Source: Planctomycetota bacterium (GTDB lineage Bacteria; Planctomycetota; PUPC01; DSUN01). Taken from it: a stretch of 64,000 nt of DNA. Shown one piece after another: positions 33,679 to 42,905 of this stretch. Below the pieces are notes generated by a model. It did not search any database. It was given only the letters and a program-made list of their open reading frames with translations, and had not been told where the DNA came from. How positions within the stretch are numbered: position 1 is the first letter of the stretch; each line of letters starts with the position of its first letter. A program made the position numbers and the translations under genes. Location: positions 17,653 through 81,652 of the forward strand of contig DAOOIT010000023.1 in assembly GCA_035384565.1 (NCBI GenBank). Direction: 5' to 3'.

Positions 33679-33743
33679 GCGCGCCGACCGCTCGAGGCGG
33701 CGCTGCGGTTCTCCGCAAGCCCGCGGCCCACTGCGTCCCGCCC

Positions 33744-33772
33744 TTGTAGGCGCCGAGCGATTCTGCTAGAAT
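33744..33772 (+). promoter_or_regulatory. Promoter for the cyclophilin gene
   Basis: TTGTAG, 17-bp spacer, TAGAAT; about 45-nt 5' UTR to the GTG at 33824. Confidence 0.65.
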
Positions 33773-33823
33773 GCGGGCGTCAGTGCTTCGAACCCCCAAT
33801 GCCCAGTGGAAGGAGAAGCCCGG

Positions 33824-34507
33824 GTGACCCGTCGCGCCCTCGCCGCACTGGTGTGGTGGCTGCCGCTCGCATCGCTGGCCGCGGAGGCCCCGAAGGAAAA
33901 GGCTCCCCCCGAGACCCAACCGCCGAAGCACGAGAGGCTGGCTCCCGGCACCTACGCCCACCTGAGGACGGCGAAGGGCGAGATCGTGTTCCGCCTGCTG
34001 GACGACAAGGCGCCGAAGACGGTGGCGAACTTCGTGGAGCTGGCGAGGGGCGAGCGGCCGTGGAAGGCCGCGGACGGCCGCTGGGTGGCTAAGCCGTTCT
34101 ACGACGGTCTGACGTTCCACCGCATCGAGAACGACGTGCTGAAGCTCATCCAAGGCGGGTGCCCGAAGGGCGACGGCACGGGCGGCCCGGGCTACAAGTT
34201 CGACGACGAGACCGATGAGACGCTCAGGTTCGACAGGCCCGGGGTGGTGGCGATGGCCAACTCGGGGCCGAACACAAACGGCAGCCAGTTCTTCATCACG
34301 CTCGCGCCGGCGCCGGCGTTGGACAAGCGGTTCACGATCTTCGGGGAGGTCGTGCGCGGCCTGGACGTGGCCGAGGCGATCAGCCAGATGCCCTCCGAGC
34401 CGAGGGGCTCTGGCGCCAACGTCACTCACGTGGCCAAGGAGCCGGTCGTCATCCAGGCGGTGACGATTGAGACGGTGAAAGACGAGGGCGCGCCGAAGGG
34501 CAAGTGA
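33824..34507 (+). CDS. Exported peptidyl-prolyl cis-trans isomerase, cyclophilin type
   Basis: A 227-residue protein: signal peptide (RRALAALVWWLPLASLAAEA), Lys/Pro linker, then a cyclophilin domain. Motifs: GEIVFRLLDDKAPKTVANFV, LTFHRIENDV (catalytic Arg), QGGCPKGDGTGGPGY, NGSQFFITL and LDKRFTIFGEVVRGLD. The enzyme accelerates prolyl isomerisation of proteins outside the cytoplasmic membrane. GTG start was chosen because AAGGAG lies 8 nt upstream; an ATG six codons earlier has no such site. Its stop is one base from the stop of the convergent WYL gene. Confidence 0.9.
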   Translation: MTRRALAALVWWLPLASLAAEAPKEKAPPETQPPKHERLAPGTYAHLRTAKGEIVFRLLDDKAPKTVANFVELARGERPWKAADGRWVAKPFYDGLTFHRIENDVLKLIQGGCPKGDGTGGPGYKFDDETDETLRFDRPGVVAMANSGPNTNGSQFFITLAPAPALDKRFTIFGEVVRGLDVAEAISQMPSEPRGSGANVTHVAKEPVVIQAVTIETVKDEGAPKGK

Positions 34508-34508
34508 T

Positions 34509-35564
34509 TCAGCTCTGGCCGGCTGGGGGCACCTCGCCCCCGGGCTCTGCAATCATGTCCACGGGCATCTGGGAGGCCTGGGCGTACGGCTGCGGCCCGC
34601 GGGCCACGGGCACGCCGTGCGCGCGAAGGACTCCCCTGGCCAGCTCGAGCACGAGGTCGCGCAGGGCGGGCGGATAGGCCACGGTCACCTGGTCCCCGAA
34701 CTGCACGAGCCACCAGGCGAGTTCCTCGAGGTTCGCCACGCGTGCCCGGTAGAAGGCCGAGCCGTCGCTGAAGCCCTGGATGGTCTGCCCGGGGTGCGGC
34801 TTGCGCTCGCGCACGAGCCGCGCGGCGCGCGGCCCGAGGCGGATTCCTACCTCCTGGGGCTTGCCGCCGAAGACGTACCACACGCCGTCGAAGTAGCGCG
34901 CGAGCGAGAAGTCCTTCGGCGCGCTGAACCGCAGCGGGGTCGTCTCCACAGCGCCGATCCGCGAGACGCGGAACTTGCGCACCTCCTTGTGGGTGACCGA
35001 GAAGGCGACGAGGTACCAGGCGTGCTTGCGGAAGACCACGGCGTACGGGTCCACCTCGAGGCGGCGGAGGGTCTCGGTCGTCCGCCCCGAGTAGATGATG
35101 GCGATCCGCCGGTGCTCGGCCACAGCGGCGCTCACGGCGGCGAAGACCTCGCGGTTGAGGCCCGCCGCGGGGAGCGCCACATCGCTGCGCTGGCTGAGTT
35201 CCTCGGCCCATCGGCGCACCGTGGGCGGCAGGCAGGAGAGCAGTTTGGTCCGCGCGCTGTGCTGCACCTCTTCGGAGGCCAGCGCCCCTGTGAACACCTC
35301 CACGGGGAAGAGCAGCGCGAGCGCCTCCTGCGGCGTCAATTGCACCGAGGGCAGGAAGAACGACGGGGCGATGCGGTAGCCCGCGCGCGAGCGTTGCACG
35401 GGCACGCCGGCGTCCCGAAGCGCCCGCACGTCGTGGAAGACGCGCGTCTCCGACACGCCGAACCGCTCGGCCAGAGCGCGAGCCGTCCACCCGCTGCCCG
35501 ACTGGAATAGCGTCACCATCTCCAGCAGGCGCGACACCCGCTGGCCCTTCTCCTGGGTGGCCAC
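34509..35564 (-). CDS. HTH-WYL transcriptional regulator
   Basis: A 351-residue regulator. N-terminal winged helix-turn-helix (LAERFGVSETRVFHDVRALR, about residues 30-50). Central WYL domain (IIYSGRTTETLRRLEVDPYA; FRKHAWYLVAFSVTHKEVRK) with its ligand-contact strands, and C-terminal WCX-like region (VANLEELAWWLVQFGDQVTV). WYL proteins sense nucleic-acid or nucleotide ligands or DNA damage in the few studied cases. GTG start directly follows the stop of the upstream oxidoreductase gene (TGAGTG), so the two form an operon. Regulation of the neighbouring oxidoreductase is a reasonable guess. Confidence 0.87.
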   Translation of the reverse strand: MATQEKGQRVSRLLEMVTLFQSGSGWTARALAERFGVSETRVFHDVRALRDAGVPVQRSRAGYRIAPSFFLPSVQLTPQEALALLFPVEVFTGALASEEVQHSARTKLLSCLPPTVRRWAEELSQRSDVALPAAGLNREVFAAVSAAVAEHRRIAIIYSGRTTETLRRLEVDPYAVVFRKHAWYLVAFSVTHKEVRKFRVSRIGAVETTPLRFSAPKDFSLARYFDGVWYVFGGKPQEVGIRLGPRAARLVRERKPHPGQTIQGFSDGSAFYRARVANLEELAWWLVQFGDQVTVAYPPALRDLVLELARGVLRAHGVPVARGPQPYAQASQMPVDMIAEPGGEVPPAGQS

Positions 35565-36596
35565 TCAGCGCGTCCTCACGACCCTCCCGGTCTTGACGGA
35601 CCGCTCCTCCGCCAGGCACACGGCGAGCGCGTCGCGCGCGTCGTGCGGGGTCACGATGTCGGACCCCCTCCCCTTCGCCACGCAGTCCACGAAGTGCTTC
35701 AGCTCGGCCACGTAGCCGTCGTCCTTGGGCAGCTTGGGGGTGATGGACTTGCCTTGGAGCGGGTGCACGGTGAGCGGCTTGCCGCTGCGGCAGTCCATCT
35801 CCACTGTGGCCTTCTCCAGCGTGACGCAGAAGCCGTGGGTGAAGCCGAAGCCGGGCGCCAGCGCCCAGGTGCCCTCGGCCACCACGTGCGGGCCGTGGGG
35901 GTAGATGTAGTGGGTCACCACCGCGTCCACGCCGCCCTTCGAGACCGCGCCCACCACGCCCGACGACGAGACGGCCTGCGGCACGCCGAAGACGTAGTTG
36001 ACATAGTCGGTATCGTGGATATGCAGGTCCACCAGCGCGCTGCCGCTGCGTTTGGCGTCGAGCAGCCAGTTGTCCCAGCTCCAGGTGGGGGTGAGGCTCT
36101 TGCGCCAGAAGGTGGCGCTGAGCACCTTGCCGTACCTGCCGCTGGCGATGATCTGCTTGAGGACCTTGTAGTCGGGCCAGAAGCGGATGCAGTGGGCGAT
36201 GAAGAGCTGCCGCTTGGCCGCCTTGGCCGCGGCGATCATCCGGTCACACTCGGCCAGCGACAGGCCCATCGGCTTCTCGCAGACCACGTGCTTGCCGGCC
36301 TCCAGCGCCGCCACGGCGTACTTCGCGTGCGAGAAGGTCGGCAGCGTGATATCCACCAGGTCCACCTCGGGGTCCTTGAACAGCTCGGCCGGCGGCGAGT
36401 AGAGCTTGAGGCCGGAGAGGTCCACCTGGGCCGCCCGCTTATCCGCGATGTTCCCGCCGATCGTGCTCCAGTCGCCCGCCAGCTTCTTCGGGTCGTGGTC
36501 GGCCAGTGCCACCACCTTGCAGCGCTTGTAGGCGTTGTAGGTGTTGAAGTGCATCTTGCCCATGAACCCCACGCCCACGATGCCGACCTTGACCAT
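35565..36596 (-). CDS. Gfo/Idh/MocA-family oxidoreductase
   Basis: A 343-residue NAD(P)-dependent dehydrogenase-like protein: Rossmann motif VGIVGVGFMGKMHFNTY, active-site CEKPMGLSLAECD, and a DLHIHDTDYVNYVFG segment at the C-domain metal/substrate position. Substrate probably a sugar or inositol. The frame is open 95 codons upstream, but that part encodes the 9-bp repeat array. ATG 36596 has AAGGAG and a promoter at 36649-36676. First gene of an operon with the WYL regulator. Confidence 0.86.
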   Translation of the reverse strand: MVKVGIVGVGFMGKMHFNTYNAYKRCKVVALADHDPKKLAGDWSTIGGNIADKRAAQVDLSGLKLYSPPAELFKDPEVDLVDITLPTFSHAKYAVAALEAGKHVVCEKPMGLSLAECDRMIAAAKAAKRQLFIAHCIRFWPDYKVLKQIIASGRYGKVLSATFWRKSLTPTWSWDNWLLDAKRSGSALVDLHIHDTDYVNYVFGVPQAVSSSGVVGAVSKGGVDAVVTHYIYPHGPHVVAEGTWALAPGFGFTHGFCVTLEKATVEMDCRSGKPLTVHPLQGKSITPKLPKDDGYVAELKHFVDCVAKGRGSDIVTPHDARDALAVCLAEERSVKTGRVVRTR

Positions 36597-36648
36597 CGCT
36601 TCACTCCTTTCGACCAACGCGAGGCACACTCCGACACGCGCGCACTGC

Positions 36649-36676
36649 ATTCTACTCGCCGCGTGCCCCGCGTCAA
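36649..36676 (-). promoter_or_regulatory. Promoter for the oxidoreductase/WYL operon
   Basis: Minus strand TTGACG (36676-36671), 16-bp spacer, TAGAAT (36654-36649). Confidence 0.65.
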
Positions 36677-36764
36677 CTGGCAACCGGGCGCATTCCGAGC
36701 GGAGACCCTCACGCGGAAGATTGCGGGAAAGACCGGAGCGCGCCTTGGCGGGCCGGTGCGAGTT

Positions 36765-36818
36765 GTCGGACGTGTTCGACTTGTCCGACGTGTCAGACGT
36801 CTCCGACTCGTCGGTCGC
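36765..36818. repeat. Six tandem 9-bp units, consensus GTCNGACKT
   Basis: GTCGGACGT, GTTCGACTT, GTCCGACGT, GTCAGACGT, CTCCGACTC, GTCGGTCGC in direct succession between divergent genes. Close relative of the array at 33263-33307. Confidence 0.8.
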
Positions 36819-36843
36819 CTCGTTCGGGCCGGCTGCCTGCCGT

Positions 36844-36872
36844 TTGCTCTCAGGGCCGCCTTGTGCTAGACT
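36844..36872 (+). promoter_or_regulatory. Promoter for gltX
   Basis: TTGCTC, 17-bp spacer, TAGACT; about 42-nt 5' UTR. Confidence 0.6.
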
Positions 36873-36920
36873 CCCGCCCAATCTCAGCGAGAATCAGCCC
36901 CTTGCGAGGTGAGGCCCGAA

Positions 36921-38369
36921 ATGCCCAGCCAGGTCCGCGTTCGCATCGCGCCCAGCCCCACGGGCGACCCGCACGTGGGAACGGCCTATATTGCATTGTT
37001 CAACCGCTGCTTCGCGCGCCAGCAGGGCGGCAAGTTCGTGCTGCGCATCGAGGACACCGACCGGGCGCGCTCGACACCCGAATCGGAGCGGGCGATCTTC
37101 GCGTCCCTGCGCTGGCTCGGACTCGACTACGACGAAGGCCCCGACGTGGGCGGCCCGTTCGGCCCCTATCGCCAGAGCGAGCGGAGCGACATCTACCGCG
37201 AGCATGCCGACCTGCTGCTCTCGCGCGGCGCGGCCTACCGCTGCTTCTGCACCGCCGAGCGCCTCGAGGCGCTGCGCCAGGAGCAACGCGCGGCCAAGCT
37301 CGACCCGCGCTACGACCGCCACTGCCTCGCGCTGCCCGCAGCCGAGGCCGAGCGCCGCGCCGCGGCCGGCGAGCCGCACGTCGTCCGCCTCAGAATCCCG
37401 GAGGGCGAGACCACCTACGACGACAAGTTGCGCGGGCACATCACGTTCCAGAACGCCACCATTGACGACCAGGTGCTGCTCAAGAGCGACGGCTTCCCGA
37501 CCTATCATCTGGCCAACGTGGTGGACGACCATCTGATGCAGATCACCCACGTGTGCCGCGCCGAGGAGTGGATCACCTCGACCCCCAAGCACGTGCTCCT
37601 CTACCAGGCGTTCGGCTGGGAGATGCCCGAGTTCATCCACATGCCGCTCCTGCGCAACGCCGACCGCAGCAAGATCTCGAAACGCAAGAACCCCACCTCG
37701 CTCGAATGGTACAAAGCCCAGGGCTATCTGCCCGAGGCGCTGCTCAACTTCCTCGCCCTCATGGGCTTCTCGATGCCCGACGAGCGCGAGGTCTTCACAA
37801 TGGCCGAAATGATCGAGGCCTTCTCGTGGGACCGCGTGAGGACGGGCGGCCCTGTGTTCGACCTCGCGAAGCTCGACTGGCTGAACGGCGTCTACATCCG
37901 CAACCTGCCCGAGCCCGAGCTCGCGCGCCGCCTGGCCGAGGCCAACGCCCACGCCGCCTCCGCGCCGCCCGCCTACCTCGCCGCCATCGTGCCGCTCGTG
38001 CGCGAGCGCCTCAAGAAACTCGCCGACTTCGACCAGTGGGCCTCCTTCTTCTTCGCCGATGACCTCGTCTACCCCCCCGACTCGCTCATCCCCAAGAAGT
38101 CCACCCGCGAAGAGGCGCAGGCCATGCTGGCGGCGTCGCTGGGGGCTCTCGCCCAGGTCGCCGACTGGTCCCCTGCGTCGCTCGAAGAGGCCGCCAAGGC
38201 CCTGTGCGCCGCGCGGCAATGGAAGCCTGCCAACGCCTTCATGGCCCTGCGTGTCGCCATCACGGGCAGCTCAGCGTCCCCTCCTCTTTTCGAGTCCATG
38301 GCCGTGCTCGGCCGCGACCGGAGCCTGGCCAGAATCCGTCGAGCCATGGCCACCCTCCAGCAACCGTAA
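36921..38369 (+). CDS. gltX: Glutamyl-tRNA synthetase
   Basis: A 482-residue class I aminoacyl-tRNA synthetase charging tRNA-Glu. HIGH-type motif SPTGDPHVGTAY near the N-terminus, FVLRIEDTDRAR for substrate binding, LPNGL-type region DGFPTYHLANVVDDHLM, and KMSKS-type SKISKRKNP. The C-terminal anticodon-binding helices follow. The length matches bacterial GltX. ATG 36921 was chosen over GTG 36909 because GAGG lies 6 nt upstream. A tRNA-Glu gene lies 4.3 kb downstream. Confidence 0.95.
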   Translation: MPSQVRVRIAPSPTGDPHVGTAYIALFNRCFARQQGGKFVLRIEDTDRARSTPESERAIFASLRWLGLDYDEGPDVGGPFGPYRQSERSDIYREHADLLLSRGAAYRCFCTAERLEALRQEQRAAKLDPRYDRHCLALPAAEAERRAAAGEPHVVRLRIPEGETTYDDKLRGHITFQNATIDDQVLLKSDGFPTYHLANVVDDHLMQITHVCRAEEWITSTPKHVLLYQAFGWEMPEFIHMPLLRNADRSKISKRKNPTSLEWYKAQGYLPEALLNFLALMGFSMPDEREVFTMAEMIEAFSWDRVRTGGPVFDLAKLDWLNGVYIRNLPEPELARRLAEANAHAASAPPAYLAAIVPLVRERLKKLADFDQWASFFFADDLVYPPDSLIPKKSTREEAQAMLAASLGALAQVADWSPASLEEAAKALCAARQWKPANAFMALRVAITGSSASPPLFESMAVLGRDRSLARIRRAMATLQQP

Positions 38370-38631
38370 CCTCCGGTTCCCAAGGCGCTGCGGCCCCGAA
38401 TCACGGGACCGCTCTGCGGTTTGCGTGGGCCTGCCGCTCGGGGCCGGCCGGGAGCATTCCCGGCAGCCCCGAGGCCCGTCTCCGCAAGTGGCCACGCCGC
38501 CAAGATAAGCAGCCTCGCCGAAACCCAGCGCCCGCCTTCGCGGCCCATCGGCACGACGATTGCTCATGCTTCAACCGAGCCGCGAGCCCACCTGCTCTAC
38601 AACGCCTGCCCCATGCCAAGGATGGATTCCC

Positions 38632-39564
38632 ATGGATGCGACGCGCATGCGGAGAAGGACCGGCTCCATGCTCGTGGAAGGCGCGGCCGCGGCAGGGGTG
38701 TTGGCCATTCTGCTCGCCATCGGCGTCTCCACCTACAGGGGCGCCCGACTCGCCGCCCACGTGGCCGCCGCCCAGTCCAATCTCAAGCAGGTGGCGGCTT
38801 ACCTCGAGCTGTACTTCCGCGAGCACGGCGCCTACCCGCCACAAGGCGCCGACCTCGTGGCGGCGCTCACCCCGCTCGGCGCCGACCCGCGGATCTTTGA
38901 GAACCCTCTGCTCAACGAGCGCACCCCGGGCGACACCTTGTCCGCCCTCTACCAGGCCCCCACCCTCGCCACCCTCGACCGCCCCGACCACTACCTCACG
39001 GCCCTCATCTCCGACAACGGGCGCACCGCGGTCATCCTCAAGACCGGCGCCAGAGTCGAGAGCACGAACCACCTGAGCTTCGACCCCAGCGACCTCACCG
39101 CTGTGCTCGACATGCTCGCCGACCCGCCCGCCGGCCCCCCGCCCACACCGTCCGCTCCCCCCTCGACACCCGACAGCCCCCCGTCCCCTCCAACCGGCAC
39201 CCGCATCGAGGGAGACCTGAACATCAACCCAGGCAACAGCCACGACTTCGAGTTTGACCTCCTCAAACCCGACGGGACTCGAATCACGCGCGACACGCTC
39301 CAGGAGGCAGGCCGGACCTTCACTTACACAGGCCCCGCGCTCGCAATCACCGTGCGGCCCAAAGGCAACGGCAACCAGAACGGGCTCACCGTAGACGGGG
39401 AACCGTACGCTGTGCAGAACGGCGCGACGTACGAAATCGCCCCTCTGCCCGGCGGCAGCATGACCGTCAACCTTCGCAATGCCAATCCCAACGGCAACGC
39501 GAAGTCAATGGGCAGATGGTGGATCACCATCATGGCCACCCATGCACAGATCATTCCCCACTGA
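38632..39564 (+). CDS. Pilin-like (type II secretion pseudopilin) protein
   Basis: A 310-residue protein. Its N-terminus, RRRTGSMLVEGAAAAGVLAI, has the prepilin layout: short basic leader, Gly cleavage site, Glu at +5 and a hydrophobic helix. The helix continues (QSNLKQVAAYLELYFREHGA, followed by YPP) as in pseudopilins with a DPWG-like start. The second half, after a Pro/Ser linker near residues 165-190, is a beta-rich domain with GNGNQNGLTVDGEP and no known family. The frame is open to 38560, but ATG 38632 fits the leader best. No other secretion gene is nearby. Confidence 0.7.
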   Translation: MDATRMRRRTGSMLVEGAAAAGVLAILLAIGVSTYRGARLAAHVAAAQSNLKQVAAYLELYFREHGAYPPQGADLVAALTPLGADPRIFENPLLNERTPGDTLSALYQAPTLATLDRPDHYLTALISDNGRTAVILKTGARVESTNHLSFDPSDLTAVLDMLADPPAGPPPTPSAPPSTPDSPPSPPTGTRIEGDLNINPGNSHDFEFDLLKPDGTRITRDTLQEAGRTFTYTGPALAITVRPKGNGNQNGLTVDGEPYAVQNGATYEIAPLPGGSMTVNLRNANPNGNAKSMGRWWITIMATHAQIIPH

Positions 39565-39689
39565 GAAGGAGGCGAATTCCGGCAGGATGCAGTGTCCGCC
39601 GGCCGACGCGGGGTGGCCTTCGCCCCGCGTCGGCGCGCCCGGCAAGCCACGCCCCCTGGGACCCGCCTCCAGCAAACCCCAAAAACTCC

Positions 39690-39717
39690 TTGACCGGCCG
39701 GCCCATCCGGCTATAAT
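39690..39717 (+). promoter_or_regulatory. Promoter for the rpsB-tsf-pyrH-frr operon
   Basis: TTGACC, 16-bp spacer, perfect TATAAT; start of transcription near 39724, about 65 nt before the rpsB TTG. Confidence 0.75.
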
Positions 39718-39788
39718 AGATGATTCTAAAGCTTTCGCGCGCGAAGCGTGGCGACGCGAGCAGTTTGCCCTTTTTCTGGAGAGCGCGG

Positions 39789-40589
<801 letters not shown>

Positions 40590-40632
40590 CGCCCGAGCCT
40601 ACACCCGTCCCACCCACTCCTAGGGGAACCAC

Positions 40633-41220
40633 ATGGCCATCACCGCTGAAACCGTCAAGCAACTCCGCGACATGACCGGCCTCGGCATGATGAAGTGCAA
40701 GGAAGCCCTCGAAGCCACCCAGGGCGACCTCGAGAAGGCCGTCGAATACCTGCGCAAGCTGGGCCTCAAGACCGCCGAGAAGCGCGCCGGCCGCGAAACC
40801 TCCGAGGGCGTCATCGCCTCCTACATCCACTCCAACTCCAAGATCGGCGTCCTCCTCGAACTCAAGTGCGAGTCCGACTTCGTCGCCCGCAACGACGACT
40901 TCCGCCAGCTCGCCCGCGACCTGTGCATGCAGGTGGCCGCCACCCGGCCCATCGCCGTCTCCCGGGACCAGGTGCCCCCCGCGGTCATCGAGAAGGAACG
41001 CGAGATCTACCGCGAGCAGGTCAAGGACAAGCCGCCCCAGGCCGTCGAGAAGATCGTGGCTGGCAAGCTCGACGCCTTCTTCAAGGAGCACTGCCTCCTC
41101 GATCAGCCCTTCGTCAAGGACCCCAAGCACACGGTCGCCGACCTCCTCAACGCCCTGATCGCCAAGCTCGGCGAGAACATCGCCGTGAACCGGTTCGTGC
41201 GCCTTCAACTCGGGGAATGA
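40633..41220 (+). CDS. tsf: Elongation factor Ts
   Basis: A 195-residue guanine-nucleotide exchange factor for EF-Tu. N-terminal UBA-like domain TGLGMMKCKEALEATQGD, then the core with ELKCESDFVARND (DFV contacts EF-Tu). Short form with a single, compact core, as in Thermus, compared with about 280 residues in E. coli. Lies 43 bp after rpsB and 6 bp before pyrH. Confidence 0.95.
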   Translation: MAITAETVKQLRDMTGLGMMKCKEALEATQGDLEKAVEYLRKLGLKTAEKRAGRETSEGVIASYIHSNSKIGVLLELKCESDFVARNDDFRQLARDLCMQVAATRPIAVSRDQVPPAVIEKEREIYREQVKDKPPQAVEKIVAGKLDAFFKEHCLLDQPFVKDPKHTVADLLNALIAKLGENIAVNRFVRLQLGE

Positions 41221-41226
41221 CCGCGC

Positions 41227-41967
41227 ATGCCCACCCCACGCTACCAGCGGGTGCTCCTGAAGATCAGCGGCGAAGGCTTCTGCCGCGAGGGCGCCAGCGG
41301 CATTGACCACGATGCCCTCCTCTCCATCGCCCAGCAGTGCCGCGACGTCAACCGCCTCGGCGTGGAACTCGCCATCGTCATCGGCGGCGGCAACTTCATC
41401 CGCGGCCAGGTGCTCGCCCAGCGCGGCATCAGCCGCGTCACCGCCGACCACATGGGCATGCTCGCCACCGTGATCAACGCGCTCGCCCTCATGGACGCCC
41501 TGGAGGCCCTCGGAGTCGTCACCCGCGTCCAAACCGCCATCCACATGGCCGACGTGGCCGAGCCCTACATCCGGCGCCGCGCCATTCGCCACCTCGAGAA
41601 GGGCCGCGTGGTCATCCTCGCCGCCGGCACCGGCAACCCCTACTTCTCCACCGACACCACCGCCGCCCTCCGCGCGACCGAGCTGGGGGCCGAGGTGCTC
41701 CTCAAGGCCACCAAGGTGGACGCCGTCTACTCCGCCAACCCCCACGTGGACCCCAAGGCGGAGCGCTACGAGACCCTCAGCTACATGGAAGTGCTCAAGA
41801 AGAACCTCCGCGTCATGGACGCCACCGCCATCACCCTCTGCCGCGAGAACGCCCTCCCCATCATCGTCTTCGACCTCCTGACCCCTGGAAACGTCCAGCG
41901 CGTCATCTGCGGGGAGCCCCTCGGCACCCTGGTGGCGACCGACGACCTCGTCGCCAAGGGCAGATAA
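41227..41967 (+). CDS. pyrH: UMP kinase
   Basis: A 246-residue bacterial UMP kinase that makes UDP. ATP-site KISGEGFCREG, GGGNFIRGQV, TADHMGMLATVINALALMDA and NPYFSTDTTAALRATEL, followed by LKATKVDAVYSANP. All belong to the amino-acid-kinase fold. Third gene of the operon, in the usual rpsB-tsf-pyrH-frr order. Confidence 0.95.
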   Translation: MPTPRYQRVLLKISGEGFCREGASGIDHDALLSIAQQCRDVNRLGVELAIVIGGGNFIRGQVLAQRGISRVTADHMGMLATVINALALMDALEALGVVTRVQTAIHMADVAEPYIRRRAIRHLEKGRVVILAAGTGNPYFSTDTTAALRATELGAEVLLKATKVDAVYSANPHVDPKAERYETLSYMEVLKKNLRVMDATAITLCRENALPIIVFDLLTPGNVQRVICGEPLGTLVATDDLVAKGR

Positions 41968-41987
41968 CCAAGCACAGGAGGCACGCC

Positions 41988-42548
41988 ATGCCATACGACG
42001 ACATCTACCTCGACACCACGGACCGCATGGACAAAGCCGTCCAGCACCTCAAGGACGAGTTCCGCACGGTCCGCAGCTCGCGCGCCACGCCCGGCCTCGT
42101 CGAGAACATCCGCGTCGAGTACTACGGCACGCCCACGCCCCTCAAGCAGCTCGCCGGCATCGGCGCGCCCGACCCCCAGCTCCTCGTCATCAAGCCCTAC
42201 GACCCCAGCGCCGCCGAGGCCATCCACAAGGCCATCCTCGCCAGCAACGTCGGCCTCACCCCCAGCCTCGACGGCCGCCTCATCCGAGTCGTTGTCCCCC
42301 CCCTCAGCGAGGAGCGCCGCCGCCAGATCGCCGCTCAACTTCGTCACATGGCCGAGGAGGCCAAGGTGGCCATCCGCAACGTGCGCCGCGACGCCCTCAA
42401 GCTCGCCGAGCAGGAGAAGAAGGACAGCGTGCTAACCGAGGACGACTTCTTCCGCCTCAAAGAGGACATCCAGGAACTCACCAACGAGCACGAGAAGGCC
42501 ATCACCGACACCCTCGACCACAAGACGGCCGAGATCATGGAAGTCTGA
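41988..42548 (+). CDS. frr: Ribosome recycling factor
   Basis: A 186-residue protein that, with EF-G, splits post-termination ribosomes. Typical segments: HLKDEFRTVRSSRATPGLVE, YYGTPTPLKQLA, IKPYDPSAAEAIHKAI, PPLSEERRRQIAAQLRHMAE and VRRDALKLAEQEKKD. ATG 41988 has CAGGAGG upstream. Last protein gene of the operon; two tRNA genes follow. Confidence 0.96.
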   Translation: MPYDDIYLDTTDRMDKAVQHLKDEFRTVRSSRATPGLVENIRVEYYGTPTPLKQLAGIGAPDPQLLVIKPYDPSAAEAIHKAILASNVGLTPSLDGRLIRVVVPPLSEERRRQIAAQLRHMAEEAKVAIRNVRRDALKLAEQEKKDSVLTEDDFFRLKEDIQELTNEHEKAITDTLDHKTAEIMEV

Positions 42549-42582
42549 CACCCCGGGCGGCCCGCTGCGGCGAAAATCGCGC

Positions 42583-42611
42583 TTCCCGCGCCGCCCCGAA
42601 TCTGTTATACT
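42583..42611 (+). promoter_or_regulatory. Promoter for the tRNA pair
   Basis: Weak -35 TTCCCG, 17-bp spacer, TATACT at 42606-42611, about 30 bp before the first tRNA. Confidence 0.5.
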
Positions 42612-42639
42612 GAGAAACCCGTAACCATGGCGGATCCGC

Positions 42640-42712
42640 GGGGGCGTAGCTCAGTGGTCAGAGCAACGGTTTTTTAAGCCGTGGGTCGGAGGTTCGAGTC
42701 CTCCCGCCCTCA
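42640..42712 (+). tRNA. tRNA-Lys(TTT)
   Basis: Acceptor GGGGGCG/CGCCCTC (one G-T pair), D-stem GCTC/GAGC, anticodon stem ACGGT/GCCGT with 7-nt loop TTTTTAA and anticodon TTT, T-arm GGAGG-TTCGAGT-CCTCC, discriminator A. No encoded CCA. Confidence 0.93.
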
Positions 42713-42717
42713 CAACA

Positions 42718-42795
42718 GACCCCATCGTCCAGCCAGGTCCAGGACACAGGCTTTTCAAGCCTGGAACACGGGTTCAAATCCCGTTGGGGTCGCCA
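42718..42795 (+). tRNA. tRNA-Glu(TTC)
   Basis: Acceptor GACCCCA/TGGGGTC, D-stem GTCC/GGAC, anticodon stem CAGGC/GCCTG with loop TTTTCAA and anticodon TTC, T-arm CGGG-TTCAAAT-CCCG, discriminator G. CCA is encoded (42793-42795), unlike in the tRNA-Lys 5 bp upstream. Confidence 0.94.
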
Positions 42796-42800
42796 AGAAG

Positions 42801-42837
42801 GGACCTGGTCCGGTTCGCCGGCCCCGGGTCTCTTTTT
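42801..42837 (+). terminator. Intrinsic terminator of the tRNA unit
   Basis: Stem GACCTGG/CCGGGTC with an inner CCGG-TTCG-CCGG, followed by TCTTTTT. Confidence 0.8.
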
Positions 42838-42905
42838 CCTCGTGGCACCGCCGCATGTTCCTGGGACTCGGTTCTTCCTCGATGCCGCCCCCGTAGGAGC
42901 GCCCC

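Larger units (their letters stand above)
33430..33680 (+). ncRNA. Candidate structured RNA with a 16S-tail complement
   Basis: A unit of about 250 nt bounded by a promoter and an intrinsic terminator. The 5' part can form GC-rich hairpins, including CCGCGC-GAGA-GCGCGG with a GNRA tetraloop. At 33547-33560 lies AAAGGAGGTGATCC, a 14-nt perfect complement of the conserved bacterial 16S rRNA 3' end. Next is an 18-codon ORF, then a three-way junction: outer stem GTGGCCG/CGGCCAC (33585-33633) enclosing GTCGACCT-GAT-AGGTCGAC and GGGCCT-ATC-AGGCCC. I do not recognise the family. It could be a small mRNA, a regulatory RNA or an attenuator. Confidence 0.6.

Noticed and set aside
36597..36881. N-terminal extension of the oxidoreductase
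   Set aside because: The extra codons translate the 9-bp repeat array and promoter; the conserved Rossmann start begins at 36596 with a good ribosome-binding site.
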